Program-made: the position numbers and the translations under genes
The notes under the pieces: model-generated
Database searches by the model: none
Told to the model about the DNA's origin: nothing
What the model saw: the letters and a program-made list of their open reading frames with translations, nothing else
Shown: piece after piece, positions 1-10,641 of the stretch
How positions within the stretch are numbered: position 1 is the first letter of the stretch
How the letters are laid out: every line of letters begins with the position of its first letter
Assembly (NCBI GenBank): GCA_029204225.1
Contig: CM055109.1
Span: 21,074,349-21,138,348 of the forward strand
Reading direction: 5' to 3'
DNA: 64,000 nucleotides
DNA from: Diphasiastrum complanatum
Taxonomy: Eukaryota; Streptophyta; Lycopodiopsida; Lycopodiales; Lycopodiaceae

Positions 1-1030
1 TGTTGGATGTGATTGTGGTCTAGGGATATTTTATTTTGTTTTCAAAAGACAGAGATTCTTGTCCATTCCAAAATTTCTTTAGAGACATGTAGTAGAGAAG
101 TGTGTCTTGATCCTTCAATAAAACAGGAATTTGTAAAGTCATAAGCTTTGGGAAGCATTTCAGATGAAGCCTTTGGTCAAACATTTTGTCATCCGGGCTA
201 ATCGTGAGGATGCTTTTTGGCATGATGAAATGGGTTACTTGAACCAGCTAATCAGAATGGGATGTTAATTATCAACCATAGTGTGGTGCACTGAATTGTG
301 TTCCATCAAATGACAGCATAACTCCTTTGTCAGAAGCAAGCCAACCATCATGATATTCGAGTTGTGAGATGCCACAAGTTCTAGATTCAATTTTAGCAAA
401 ACTACTTTTTGGTCTTGTACTGTTTGATAAAATATCTATGGAACATGTTACCCATGTGTTCCAAGCCTGGAAGACACAGGGGAAGTCTTCGCATTTTTGC
501 TTGCCCCTCTCTCATTGGTTTGTGTTTACATTTGAGTTGATGATAATGTGCCTGTCATAAGTGACTTCTAGAGGATTTATTAGAGACTATCCATTCAATC
601 CATCACATTTTAGTTGGGCCTGAGCCATTTGAGATGACATACAAGAGTTTCCAAATCCTTTTTGACATTATTTTTCTCATGTGCTCTACAAATGTAATAC
701 ACAACATAGGACTCTTTTTTTCCTGGAGATGTCAACTTTGATTTTTTAGGTCATCAGTCCATACACTATAAATGAAATCCAGCATCCAGTAGTACCTAAC
801 ACAAGGCACCACAGGCCCTTACTCTGACATCAAGTATCAGTATAGGTTTGTTTATTACTTGCCCATGCCTTTCAACAAAAAATAACATGTTTTCCAAGTA
901 TGCAAAATCTTGTATAGTCACATTCCTGCAAAATTGTTGATGTGTGATTTCGATTAGAAATATCTTACCTCAATCCATTGCTTATCTGTTTAACGTTATT
1001 GTCAGCTTAACAATTCACTTGAATCAGAAA
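1..1030. other. No gene recognised
   Basis: AT-rich sequence with only short open frames and no domain or motif I can name. It is probably degraded intergenic DNA next to the integrase relic that follows. Confidence 0.5.
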
Positions 1031-1034
1031 TTAG

Positions 1035-1190
1035 CATGGGAACTTTCTTAGACATGCCTATAGTAGTTGGACTAGCTAATTTGAGACCTTAACTAAGTTT
1101 GAAAATTTTCACTTTGTAGATGCATTCTTTTAATCATTATATGAAAATTGCAATGATGCAAAATGACGTTGTCATTGTGTTTTGTTACAC
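1035..1190 (-). pseudogene. Relic of a Ty3-gypsy integrase
   Basis: No open frame survives, but the DNA lines up by eye with the integrase of the gypsy element at 37690-37815. Shared stretches include cctatagta, then gtagatgcattctttt, then atcattata, in the same order and with similar spacing. In the intact copy this encodes the integrase segment before the GYRP-type box. The orientation matches the minus strand. It is a small, heavily mutated fragment with no visible LTR. The call rests on nucleotide similarity within this window, not on protein motifs. Confidence 0.45.
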
Positions 1191-1199
1191 GATATTGTT

Positions 1200-1530
1200 G
1201 CATATCAACTGAGATGCTGCAGAGTCCTTTAAAGAAGAAATTCTAGGGCAAGGAGGCCTAGGAAAATTTGAGATTGTGAATTTCTTGATTTCTAAGAGAA
1301 CAAATGTAGTGCATACATAAACAAGAGCATCATGAATAAAGGATATTTTCAAATATTAGAATATGCTCAATAATTGAAGGAACATGAAATTCATATGATT
1401 ATTTGACACTACATATCAACTTTCAACATGAAAATATTGCTTTTGATTAACTTTTCAAATTTGCCCTTTTATGCCAAACAACGGTTACATAATCTTACCC
1501 TCCCCCTATGCAACATAGCGATAGTTCAAA
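1200..1530. other. No gene recognised
   Basis: AT-rich DNA with no coding signal, between the integrase relic and the first word cluster. Confidence 0.5.
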
Positions 1531-1534
1531 AGAG

Positions 1535-1690
1535 CCGTCCTTTATGTAGGATAAAGGGCACTAAAAAAATCGGCCCTTTATGCACAATCTTATAAAGGAT
1601 GACATTAAAACCCACCTTTTATGTTACTTAAAGGGCAATAAAAGTTATCCTTTATGCAGCATAAAATGACACCAAAAAGTCATTTTGCAT
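1535..1690. repeat. Word cluster, word CCTTTATG / CATAAAGG
   Basis: The word CCTTTAT and its reverse complement alternate through about 150 bases. CCTTTAT at 1539-1545 pairs with ATAAAGG at 1551-1557 across a 5-base loop. CCTTTAT at 1575-1581 pairs with ATAAAGG at 1592-1598. Weaker pairs follow around 1613-1634 and 1647-1665. The result is a row of separate small hairpins using one stem sequence. See the general finding on word clusters. Confidence 0.7.
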
Positions 1691-2182
1691 GAGTTCGCTT
1701 TTTCAAATTTATCTAACATTGCATTGCTGTAATTTATAAAATCACAAACAACATATAGACGACAATAATCATTTACGAAAACTTTACCAAATAAGAAAAG
1801 CTTTCAACAAAATGTCGACTCAGTGAAGATGCAGTATTGAACCAAAAAATGCCAATTGGCATTTATTGGCAATCTCATGGTGCCACTTAAAATGGAACTC
1901 TTTCTCTACCCTTAATTCAAGTTTATTTGCGTAAATGAATAGAAGACAGATTCTAAAAATACACAGGATTGGGAAAGTAGAGGTTAACACACTAATAGCA
2001 GAACTCAATGTTGATGCTCAACATCCATGTTAAATATCTATTGCTACTTGTACAAAGTACAATAAATTGGAGTCAATACTTGGTATGTCAATCTACCACC
2101 CTTAGTATCAAGTACTTATCATGGCAGTAATCATAATCTTCAAGTACTTGTCAAACAAATAATGCTCTCTATTTATACATGT
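1691..2182. other. No gene recognised
   Basis: AT-rich DNA. The phrase caagtactt(a/g)tca occurs twice near 2109 and 2141, but no coding or structural feature is evident. Confidence 0.5.
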
Positions 2183-2311
<129 letters not shown>

Positions 2312-2429
2312 GATTAGAATGATAAAGAGATAATCTGAGCATGAGAATAAATATACATAAAACTAGATTCTTCATACAAGTAGAGACATAGCGAACAACA
2401 TCGAGTGTCTACGCGATAGTTTCAATCAT

Positions 2430-2669
2430 CTCAATATTGTATGATACTTATTTGAGAAGTCCACACAACATCTGAATGCTTTCAATCAATGTATTGAAGA
2501 GCTCTAAGTAAAGGTTTCCAATGAATGAAACTTGGATTCGACATATATTGGGTAAGTGTACTGACATATATTGGGTAAGTGTACTAACTGAATAAGCAAT
2601 GTCAGGTCTAGTCCAAATCACGGCATACATAAGAGAGCCAATAATAGAATCATACGGATATTGTTTCAT
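2430..2669 (-). pseudogene. Ty1-copia reverse transcriptase/RNase H fragment
   Basis: The minus-strand frame reads YPYDSIIGSLMYA followed by TRPDIAYSVSTLTQYM. This is the conserved block at the end of copia reverse transcriptase, leading to RNase H. The reading then breaks down. A 24-base unit (gacatatattgggtaagtgtact) is tandemly duplicated at about 2541-2588 and disrupts the SxxMSxP region. No LTR or other domain is present nearby, so it is an isolated 3' pol fragment. The family is clear; the fragment cannot be functional. Confidence 0.85.
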
Positions 2670-2999
2670 TTGCTGACCTCTTCGAAAGGATGGGGAGACA
2701 GTGTTCTTTTACATCTGGCAAGCGATAATAAGCTACACATGAGCATCTCGTTTCCCACGCCATATTTGGCATCTGACACTAACATCCAACAAGGCGCAAA
2801 TTTTAGATCGGCAGGTTCAAGAATACTTGACTCCACTGGTAGTGCATTGCTGCAGATTCCACCTGCCTTTGGGCCAGAACGCCAGGGTCGAGAGCTGGAT
2901 CAATCTACCAGGGTCACGTTTGCTAGCAAGAGCGCATTTGTGAAGGCCATTGAAAAGTTAATTGTGTGTGAAGATGGCCGTGTCAGCAGTCTGCTGTAG
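2661..2999 (+). pseudogene. GDSL-type esterase/lipase-like exon fragment
   Basis: The 112-residue frame contains PYLASDTNIQQGANFRSAGS followed by RILDSTG near residues 35-60. This resembles the block that follows the catalytic GDS motif in plant GDSL esterases/lipases (usual form PYL...GANFASAGS.IL..TG, containing the oxyanion-hole region). The catalytic GDSL serine block is not seen just upstream, and the C-terminal Asp/His block is absent. The family is normally about 350 residues, so this is at most one exon or a captured fragment. It abuts a copia relic on the other strand. The assignment is from the motif pattern only. Confidence 0.45.
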
Positions 3000-3600
3000 A
3001 TCGAAATAACATGTATAGTAATGATCGGATCAGCTCCAGCTCAATTTTGGGTCGGTTGGCCGACTTACGTGCCATTGGAATCCACCACGTATATCGCAAT
3101 CGACTGTCAACCTTCAATCCTACAATAGATGGCTCGATCGGCCCATATCAGAAATAGCCTTCTATAGACAATGTGTTTCTCAGTCAAGTATGGTTTCCAA
3201 GTAAGAAACGTTCTACAAACTCTAACTATCAGACGTTGGATAATCTCCATTAATAACAGATTCGGGTGCTTGTCTTCCGCAAGACAGATTGCAGCACAGT
3301 CAGAAAAAGGTGAAACTTAAAATCGGGCTTTGCAATGACTGAAGGTTAGCAATTGACAAGAATGGAAGACGATCAACACCGTTCTATGGAAAATGCGCTT
3401 CAGTTTCAAGGGACAACATCTTTCTTAAAATATTAACGAGTGTTTCAACGTTCCAACATGATGAAAGCCACTTATTGAATACGTAGCAGTAGCACAAACG
3501 GTTCTAGCTGCCTGACTCGGGCATATCCTCACGCCTCTCTACAGCATTCTGTATATTCATCAGACAGGACTTTATCTTTCTCAGCTCATGATGAATTCAG
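3000..3600. other. No gene recognised
   Basis: Mixed-composition DNA after the GDSL-like fragment. I see no further GDSL blocks, splice-bounded exons or repeats in it. Confidence 0.4.
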
Positions 3601-3603
3601 AAC

Positions 3604-4242
3604 ATGTCACACTCTTTCATTACTCCTCAATATTCAAGTGACAATGCTCAAAACAACAATAATCTGCATCATTCAGATGTAGCAGGGTCTCCGGTGGTGC
3701 ATGCTTCCATAGCTAAGGCAATTCACAGTTTTCAATGGAAGATGGCAAGCATGACATTGTTAATATGGATCCAAGTGTTATTAACACAAAAATAGACCTG
3801 CTTCACCATCCCCTCCATCCTCACCTCCCTCTTCTCGTCCTCGTCGTGAATCTACAGTTGCTGGTACGTCTTTCCTCAACCTACACCGTATCGTCCCCCA
3901 CAACGTCGTACATCAGTTCCTTCCTCTCCTTTGTCATCTTCGCAAACTCCTATACAACCATCCTCTTGTGTACCCTGTCAAGGTTGTGAACGTTTGTATG
4001 TGCAGGGTGTAGGCCTTTCCCATCATCAAAATGCATGTACCGCCTTTCAACAACGAGCTTCCCTTGTAGCAACACCACACATCTCCCATCCTGCTCCTCT
4101 TTCACCTCGTCTTGGGCACGCAATCTTGATATTTTGGGCTCCTTTTATCTTAGTTTCTCTCGTCTTTAGCTTTATGCTTTTGTCTGGATGTACTAATAGC
4201 TCTCCGACTGCCTTCAACCTGTTTAGCTACCAACCCTTCTGA
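3604..4242 (+). other. Broken coding-like region with a possible C2HC zinc finger
   Basis: Several overlapping short plus-strand frames look like one mutated coding region. One is rich in Ser, Pro and Thr and ends with CVPCQGCERLYVQGVGLS followed by HHQNAC (about 3970-4045). The spacing of C..C, the GLS and the H....C suggests a small C2H2/C2HC zinc finger of the kind found in some plant transposon-borne proteins. There is no start-to-stop frame covering the whole. A copia pol relic begins just downstream on the same strand, so this could be part of the same decayed element, but the sequence does not show it. No function is assigned. Confidence 0.3.
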
Positions 4243-4289
4243 TGTTGTTGCTTGGCATTACTTTTTGCTCTTTCCCCTTTGGTGTTTGC

Positions 4290-5060
4290 CTCTTTCTCCT
4301 AGAGGTGGTGAAGCATGTCATCGAGAAACTCGTAAGGATATGGGTCCCATACATTTTTGTTTGGAAATTCAAATAAGGAGGGACAGAGAACACAAGATAA
4401 CGTGGATGACACAAAAAAAATTCATAAAGTCAGTCAACAGCATATTCAAAATGGAAGAATCATTTGCAATATCCACTCCCCTAGATACCAATATAAAGCT
4501 GACTTCAGAGATGTCTCCAGCATCCGAAGAAGAAAGAAAGTAATGAGGAGAAAACCATTCAGAAATCTGATCGGGTCTCTAATGTACATCATGGTTTGTA
4601 CACGTCCAAACATTGCAGTAGCTGTCGATAAACTGAGCCAATATCTAACTAGTCCTGGAGAAGAGCATTGGGCTGCCAAAAGGATTCTGAGGTACTTAAA
4701 AAGAACAAACAAACTAGGACTGAAATTTGACATTCAAAGCATCTGACGATGCAATAACAGGGTTCGTTGATTCAGACTAGGCGGGAGATCAAGACGATAG
4801 AAAATCTACTTGTGGCTATGTATTTATATTGGGAGGGGCTGCATAAGTTGGAGCTGCAGAAAGCAATCCTCTGTTGCACTATCTTTCACTGAAGCAGAGT
4901 ATATGGAGGTATGTCACGCAGGGACGAATTGGGAATTAAAAGATTGGGAATGACTCTCCAAAACGACAATCAAGGATGCTTATTTCTGAACAAGAATGCA
5001 AGGATTCATAAGAGGAGCAAACACATCATCATACTGATGGGGCAAGGGAGTATGGAGAAC
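4290..5060 (+). pseudogene. Ty1-copia 3' pol relic (end of RT, RNase H)
   Basis: Readable copia motifs occur in order but in different frames. KKFIKSVNSIFKMEE with STPLDTNIKL is at about 4405-4500. IGSLMYIMVCTRPNIAVAVD and the following LSQYL, HWAAKRILRYLK are at 4565-4700. A decayed DSD.AGD.DDRKST.GYVF RNase H block is at 4765-4835. DNQGCLFLNKNARIHKRSKH, the usual final block, is at 4960-5025. At least two frameshifts and several stops separate them. No LTR or polypurine tract is recognisable. It is related in kind to the fragments at 2430 and 34680 but not evidently the same copy. Confidence 0.85.
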
Positions 5061-5109
5061 GTGAACGGAGAAGAGAGCATGAATATTTGCGGAACAGCTC
5101 TCCTGCTAT

Positions 5110-5640
5110 AATGGGCTGCTAGATGCAGAAACAGTCTTATAGATTATTAATGCTAAGTGTAGTCACAGCTAAAATGGTTTGAGTGTGGTATTACTGGAAA
5201 TGGATTTGATAGGAAGTTTAGTTCTAAATGGATTAACAATGCCACAAAATGATGGCAAGTTCCTCAAGCGTCAAAGACAGTCATCGTCTGATCAGAAGCT
5301 GAGGAGTCGTAGACATCCGTATTCTGATCAGAGTGAGTAAACAAGCGTGATTAAACAGCATTCAAATCATAATAAGCATTCATCTACGTTATACATAAAT
5401 AGAAAAGCGTATTGTTGTTATATTACACTGAAACACAACAAAATAGCAGTTACAACCAAAATGATGGCACAACTAGGCGGCTCAAAATCATTCATCTTAT
5501 GGACGGAGCATCATGTAGAGTGTGCCTGGATGATCCATTTACAGATTTCATCCAAGTAATGTATTAACTACAGTAAATGTTTGTCACCTAATTAGGTAAG
5601 TCATTGTACTTGGAAGTATTTGGCTTTTGTGACAATTGTA
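5110..5640. other. No gene recognised
   Basis: Intergenic DNA between the copia relic and the repeats before the gypsy LTR, with no coding motif seen. Confidence 0.45.
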
Positions 5641-5659
5641 CATGGTCAAACCGTAGGGA

Positions 5660-5879
5660 ATGTTGACGCGGACGAGAACTAAGACGCTGCAAATTCTCTC
5701 ACTTCGCATATTATGTGAAGTGGCTTTCTCTTACTTCGCAAATTCTGGAAAGTGTCTGGACCGTTCCTCGTTGAAAATAGACGACTGTCGGGTTTTTTCT
5801 CTCTTTGGGATTTTGCGAAAAAGCTGACAGTGCCCTTAAAAAATTGACACTGTCCTTAAAAAAATGTGACGGTGCCCTT
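5660..5879. repeat. Short repeats at the gypsy insertion flank
   Basis: Around 5700-5745 CACTTCGCA, TGTGAAGTG and ACTTCGCA form a small inverted and direct repeat group. At 5825-5879 a unit of the form GAC(A/G)(G/C)TG(C/T)CCTTAAAAAA is present three times in tandem, the last cut off at the LTR. The LTR begins at base 5880 directly after the third unit. Confidence 0.7.
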
Positions 5880-6638
5880 TGTAGTGGGTTTCTTTCTTTG
5901 CCTAATCTGAATCCAAGATCTAGTCAATCTAGCATCAAAGAAACGGAGTTAGTTGTCACGTGTAGGTTCGTTTCCATGAGAGCGATAGCATAGTTCAGAT
6001 TTCAACATGAATGGAGGGTCTAACACTAACATCCATTAACACTAAGCATTAACACTACATCCATTAACCCTACTTCCATTAACCCTAAATCCACAACAAT
6101 GATAGAAACTTACTCTTCTCTCTCTCCTTTTCTCTCTCACAAAAAGCATAAGAAATAGCAATCCCAATAATGATCAAACCCAACAATTAACAAATACAAA
6201 GGAAACATGAGAAATGGAGGAAAAGAGAGGAAGAGCAAGGACATTCATCAATCCATTTCTAAAGAGAACCAATCTGCTTTTATTGAAATGAGGAAATGAA
6301 AATCTGGAGCAACTCGAGTTGGTCCCTTTTTATAGTAGAGAGGAGGACCCTGGCCTCTGAATCTTATTGGTCCAGTCTTGCCTCTCTTTTTGTTCAAATT
6401 TAAAAAAGTGTGGAAACCATCAAAATTGGAGGAAAACCCAACTTTATTCACTAACTTGACATTTAGGCCCTGTGACATTAAAAGTCCCGCAAAAAGGCCT
6501 AAAGTCCTTAATTAACTTTTAACTAATCAATCAAATAACAATGTGATCATCGGTTGGACTTACACACGCAGGGTGCCAAATCCCTCTCACTTATTAACTA
6601 GGGTTAGGGTTGCCTTGGAATCCGCAAACCCTACAACA
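5880..6638 (-). repeat. 3' LTR of the gypsy element
   Basis: On the minus strand it starts TGTTGTAGGG and ends CCCACTACA, with TG...CA ends. It matches the right LTR along its length. It contains a run of cattaac(a/c)ct units (about 6020-6090), with one unit more than the other LTR. The short hypothetical frame at 6248-6478 lies wholly inside the LTR and is not treated as a gene. No target duplication can be tested, because the other end is not a free end. Confidence 0.93.
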
Positions 6639-6656
6639 GTATCCCCCACCAAAACT
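6639..6656 (-). other. Polypurine tract of the gypsy element
   Basis: On the minus strand GGTGGGGGATAC lies immediately before the TGTTGTAGG start of the 3' LTR. This is the expected site for plus-strand DNA priming. The same tract is conserved beside the right LTR at 16503-16520. Confidence 0.8.
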
Positions 6657-6688
6657 GGTGGCGGTCCCACGACACCTGCAATATGCAG

Positions 6689-8931
6689 TTATTGGGAACT
6701 TTTATTCGCTTCGCGCCGAATCTTAATTAAATGATACTGCACCTTCTCCATAAAGTTGAGGCGGGCAATATTTAAGTCCAAATTGTGTGGCAGGAAACAA
6801 CGGTGGGCTCCGACAATCCATTTGGAAGTTGTCCATGAGGTGAAGCGAGATTCCCAAGAGCCTCCCATCATAGCCGCACGAAAATAGAGAGGAGAAATCA
6901 GCAGCTGATCTTTGATTTGCTCTGAGGCCATCGGCTTATTTGGATCAAATGTCAGGGGAGGAAGGCAATCGTCCCATTTGGTTGCCACTGACGCCAACAG
7001 AGTTAGATCTTTAGCAAACATTGCCGATTGTCGCACTGTTGGATCTGGAGAGTGGACATACTCTCTCTGATATGCTTGTAAAGCACGGTGGAAGTCCACT
7101 GAAATGGTCCAGCTGTAAGGCTGATGGATGATTGGCCAATTGGACGTATGGATGGTGATTTTGTCCATAGCCAACCCCAGATCTTTCCATTTATTTCTTC
7201 GCGGCATTGGCACGTAGTAGGGATCTACCCGCAACTGGCAAGGGCTGGCGACGTAACTCCTAATGGATTCTGGAGTTTTCTCAAAAATCGTGATTCTCCA
7301 TGTCGGTTGCTCTCCCAATCCAGGTATTTTGTCCAACTCTTTGTCGGCCTCAATCTTTGAGGTCTTAAATTTCAGAACCCATCCACCACGCGAGGACTCA
7401 TGCGGATGTTGCTTTAAGAAGGTCTGGATTTGGTCCTCGACGCTGATGGGCCTTCTGAATAGAGGTCTTGTCCTTGATGAGAATGGACCCGCTTGTACTG
7501 CCGGTATGGTTGGCGGTTGATCTGCTATATTTGGAGCTCCCCCTGGTCCATGCTCGAATCAATCCCTGTATCCATTGGTATAGCTTCTTGGAGCAAAGGG
7601 GAGAATTGCGGCATGACCGGGATGGGGATTTGAAGTCCGGCTTCCAACACTTTAGCGGCTGCTTTCTCATAGGCGGTGATGGTCTCTTTTGCCTTTGCGA
7701 ACTCAGTTGAAGCTGCTCCGTTGAACCTATCAAAGCGGCCTTGGAATCCCTGAAGGGCCACTTTGTATGTCTCTACTTTTTTGAATAAATACGCAATCTC
7801 CCTCGATGTGACCGGATGATCGGGTATTTGCGTTTGCAGGTAGAGGTGGCTTTGGTGTGCGGGGGTGAGGCGGCCTAGGCAGTTGTGATGGGAATGGTAG
7901 GCCCAATGGTCACAGACTGTCTTTGTATGGGAGCAGAGGCGAGGGAAGCATCAGAGGATAGGGGGATGGGAAGTTGAGTGCGAACAGCAGCAGGGGGTGG
8001 AAGAGTAGCTGACGAGGTATGCCTAGTGTGACGTCGTGACACGAAAGGCGAGTCAAGAATTACGATCTCGCTGCATAGACGACAATGACTATGAGAGCTT
8101 GAGGCCTGATGGGATGATTCTGTCGGTGCTTCTTCGTAAACCGAAAGCACAGAATCCAAGTGGAAGCCATGGATTATGTTTTATAAGTGAGAAGCGGCTA
8201 AGAGGGACAATAAAGAGCCAGCAGCGAACTGCTGCTTAGTATTGGCCTTAATAGCTCGCTTGAGCTCACCGGAAACAGTCTTGAACCAATTATATGGTTC
8301 AAGAGGGGCTTTGGCCAACTTAGTGTGGGATTCCACTATCCTATGAAGGATTTGAGATGTGATGCGGTCTTTCCTAAGGTTGCCATCCATCAGAAAATTA
8401 TTCAATAGCTGGGCAGCTGTGTGGATGGAAGACTCAATGATGGCTTCCAAAAGGTAGCCATCATTGGTCCAGTGTAGATCATTGGTGAGGTCAATAAATG
8501 ACTTGATGGCCTGTTTGGCATGCTCGTGATTGGATGAGGCCTGCATACCAGATGATATTCCTATAGCTGCAAGTGCGGCCTCAGTGATGCGCACTTTGTG
8601 TGTGGCTCCCTGGAAAGTGATAGAATTTGGATTTCTCTTCCTTCCACGTACTGAAGGCAAGAGTGATGAAATTCATATTGATGCGACCCGAAAAGACTCT
8701 CTCATAAATACCCATTGCAGTGAGCAGAGGCTCCGCAAGGGTCATCCACTGAGTGACCATGCTTGTGCTAGGAAGAATCGTGATGTCCGTTGCAGATGGG
8801 ACATCACGATGGATAGTATAGCACGGAGACTGGGAAGTATCGGTAGAAGACATGATGATCATAAAGGAATTATAAACGCGTGAAAGTGTATTAGAAGGCA
8901 ATGCAGGAAATTTGGAAGGCCTTGGTAGCAA
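6689..8931 (-). pseudogene. Envelope-position ORF of the gypsy element, unknown function
   Basis: Downstream of integrase in the element sense lies coding-like sequence in broken frames: 8931-8581, 8660-8181, 8159-7875, 7761-7398 and an intact 215-residue C-terminal part at 7336-6689. The last part is polar, with many Trp residues (for example WESRFTSWTTSKWIVGAHRC), and I see no membrane anchor or signal peptide. The 8660-8181 part is helical in character. The same C-terminal protein is present at 16552-16826 with only scattered substitutions, so it has been under coding constraint. I do not recognise it. Athila/Tat elements often carry extra ORFs at this place, some called env-like, but that is position only. 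Confidence 0.6.
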
Positions 8932-9059
8932 GAAAAATTTGCAAGAGCTTCGCTAGCACAAGTGAGGAATGAATCGAATTCAGCCAACTTATAGGTGAAT
9001 TTGGTGGATCCATTACACTGAATAGTAGTTTGGCTGATCAGTTTTGAACAAAAATTTGC

Positions 9060-9440
9060 AAGCATGTGCAGTACTGTAAAAATAGGCTATAAAAATCTCG
9101 GCGAAGGTTTCTAGGGATCTGAACCTATCAAGCGAACGTTTTCCAGGGCTGGCGAAGGATGAACCTTCGCCCAGGAGGATCCTTCACCCAGGTACTGTCA
9201 TAAATGCATTTTTTCACAATCTGAACCTATGGACAACCTAATTTTGACATTTTAAGATCATCTAGCAGGTTGGCGAAGGTTCATAATGAGGTTATGGTGT
9301 TCGGTGAAGGTTCCCAAAATGGCATATCACTGAACATTTGCCTGTCTCAAAAATTGGATTTTCTCTTGTCAGGAACCTTCGTCCACCTCAATTTAGATAA
9401 ATCAAGGGTGGATGTATTGTCTGAGAGCTTATTGAAGGTT
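9060..9440. repeat. Word cluster in gypsy 3' untranslated part, word GGCGAAGG
   Basis: GGCGAAGG and variants occur at about 9099, 9151, 9274 and 9303, and the reverse complement CCTTCG(C/T)C occurs near 9164 and 9369. GGCGAAGG at 9151-9158 and CCTTCGCC at 9164-9171 form a perfect 8-bp hairpin with a 5-base loop. AAGGAT/ATCCTT forms another around it. The same word fills the element's other noncoding part at 14780-15430. Confidence 0.75.
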
Positions 9441-9962
9441 TCTGATACTGTATTGGCCAAATCTGCCCAAATTAGTGATTTTCTAAGTCATTGTCCATCA
9501 AAAATATTGTGCTTCCTTTCCCTTATGCTGATGACTTCTTGACTTTTGCTCATCAGTCTTTCCTTATTTTTTTGCTTATCTTTTTGTTTTTTGTTTTTTT
9601 TTTAAACTGTCTTTTTCCAACAAACTCATCGAATTAAATACTGAAGACAAAAAAATTGAAAAACAAATAAAATTAAAAAATATATTGAGATCAAGCTTGC
9701 TGAACTGGCAGAGCAGGCTGCCAAAACTTGCGTAATCGGCTGTCATTTACCGGAGTATCAAATCGTTTTCCATCCAAGTGCTCAAGAATTACTGCACCAT
9801 AGTTCAGGATTTCCTTCACTTTATACGGGCCTTCACTTTATACGAGCCTGTTTCAAATCTTTCTTGTGCAAACGACGATCGTGCCATGCCTTGCGACGGC
9901 CTTTCTCTGCCACTAAGGCATGAACTGCCATCAATCGAGTTTCACATAATTTGTGCAACGCT
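9441..9962. other. Gypsy internal spacer
   Basis: Part of the same element between the envelope-position ORF and integrase. It holds a T-rich tract near 9570-9605 and C-terminal integrase sequence too decayed to read (9700-9960). Confidence 0.4.
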
Positions 9963-10400
9963 TCATGACGGAGTTGACATATCATCATTTAAGCGTTCTG
10001 TTGCTGCTATGCGTAAAGATGAGAATAAAAACCCAATTTGCATAACAGCATCTTGACCATAAACCAGTTGAAAAGGTGTTTGATTTGTACTATTTTTGTA
10101 AGCGGTTCTGAATGCCCATAATGCTGCATACCGTTTATGTTCCCAATCAGACCGACTTGCTTCAACTGTCTTTGTCATAATGGTGCAGAGAATCTTATTG
10201 GAAGATTCAGCTTGGCCATTCCCTTTGGGATAATAGGGAGTACTAAATCTGTGTATAACGACAAAATCTTCTAGTAAACACTTAATTGTTTGATTAACAA
10301 AGTGTGTACCTCGACCACTGACAATTTTGATCCAAATCTTACGTCCAATTTGGAGAATGCAGTATTGGTGCTGAAGATAATGCTTTTTTAAACTTTTCAA
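9963..10400 (-). pseudogene. Integrase core of the gypsy element
   Basis: The 145-residue frame holds SGRGTHFVNQTIKCLLED, HRFSTPYYPKGNGQAESSNK and WAFRTAYKNSTNQTPFQLVY. These cover the second acidic region (here GRGTHF where D.G..F is usual), the TPY.P..NGQ.E block with the catalytic Glu, and the R...K..TG.TPF.LVYG box. The N-terminal HHCC zinc domain and the first Asp are not recognisable, and RNase H between RT and integrase is missing. The replacement of Asp by Arg in the second region would itself disable catalysis. Confidence 0.88.
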
Positions 10401-10641
10401 AGGCTTCTAACGCCTCTACTGTCCAAATAGGAACAATAGTTAGTTTGTATATAGGTCGTGCTAAATCCGCAAAGAAGATAATAAAAATTCAATAGTAGTT
10501 CGCATGACCCATAAACACATAAACTCCTCAAATTGTTGCTGGCGGTGGCAAATCCACAATAACTTTAATCTTAAGATAATTGGTGGCAATACCATGTCTT
10601 GATATCACATGTCCAAGCACAACTCCGTGCGAAACCCATAT

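Noticed and set aside
6248-6478. Repeated 76-codon frame, also at 16111-16341
   Set aside because: Both copies lie inside the two LTRs of the gypsy element, so duplication reflects the LTRs. No translation evidence exists.
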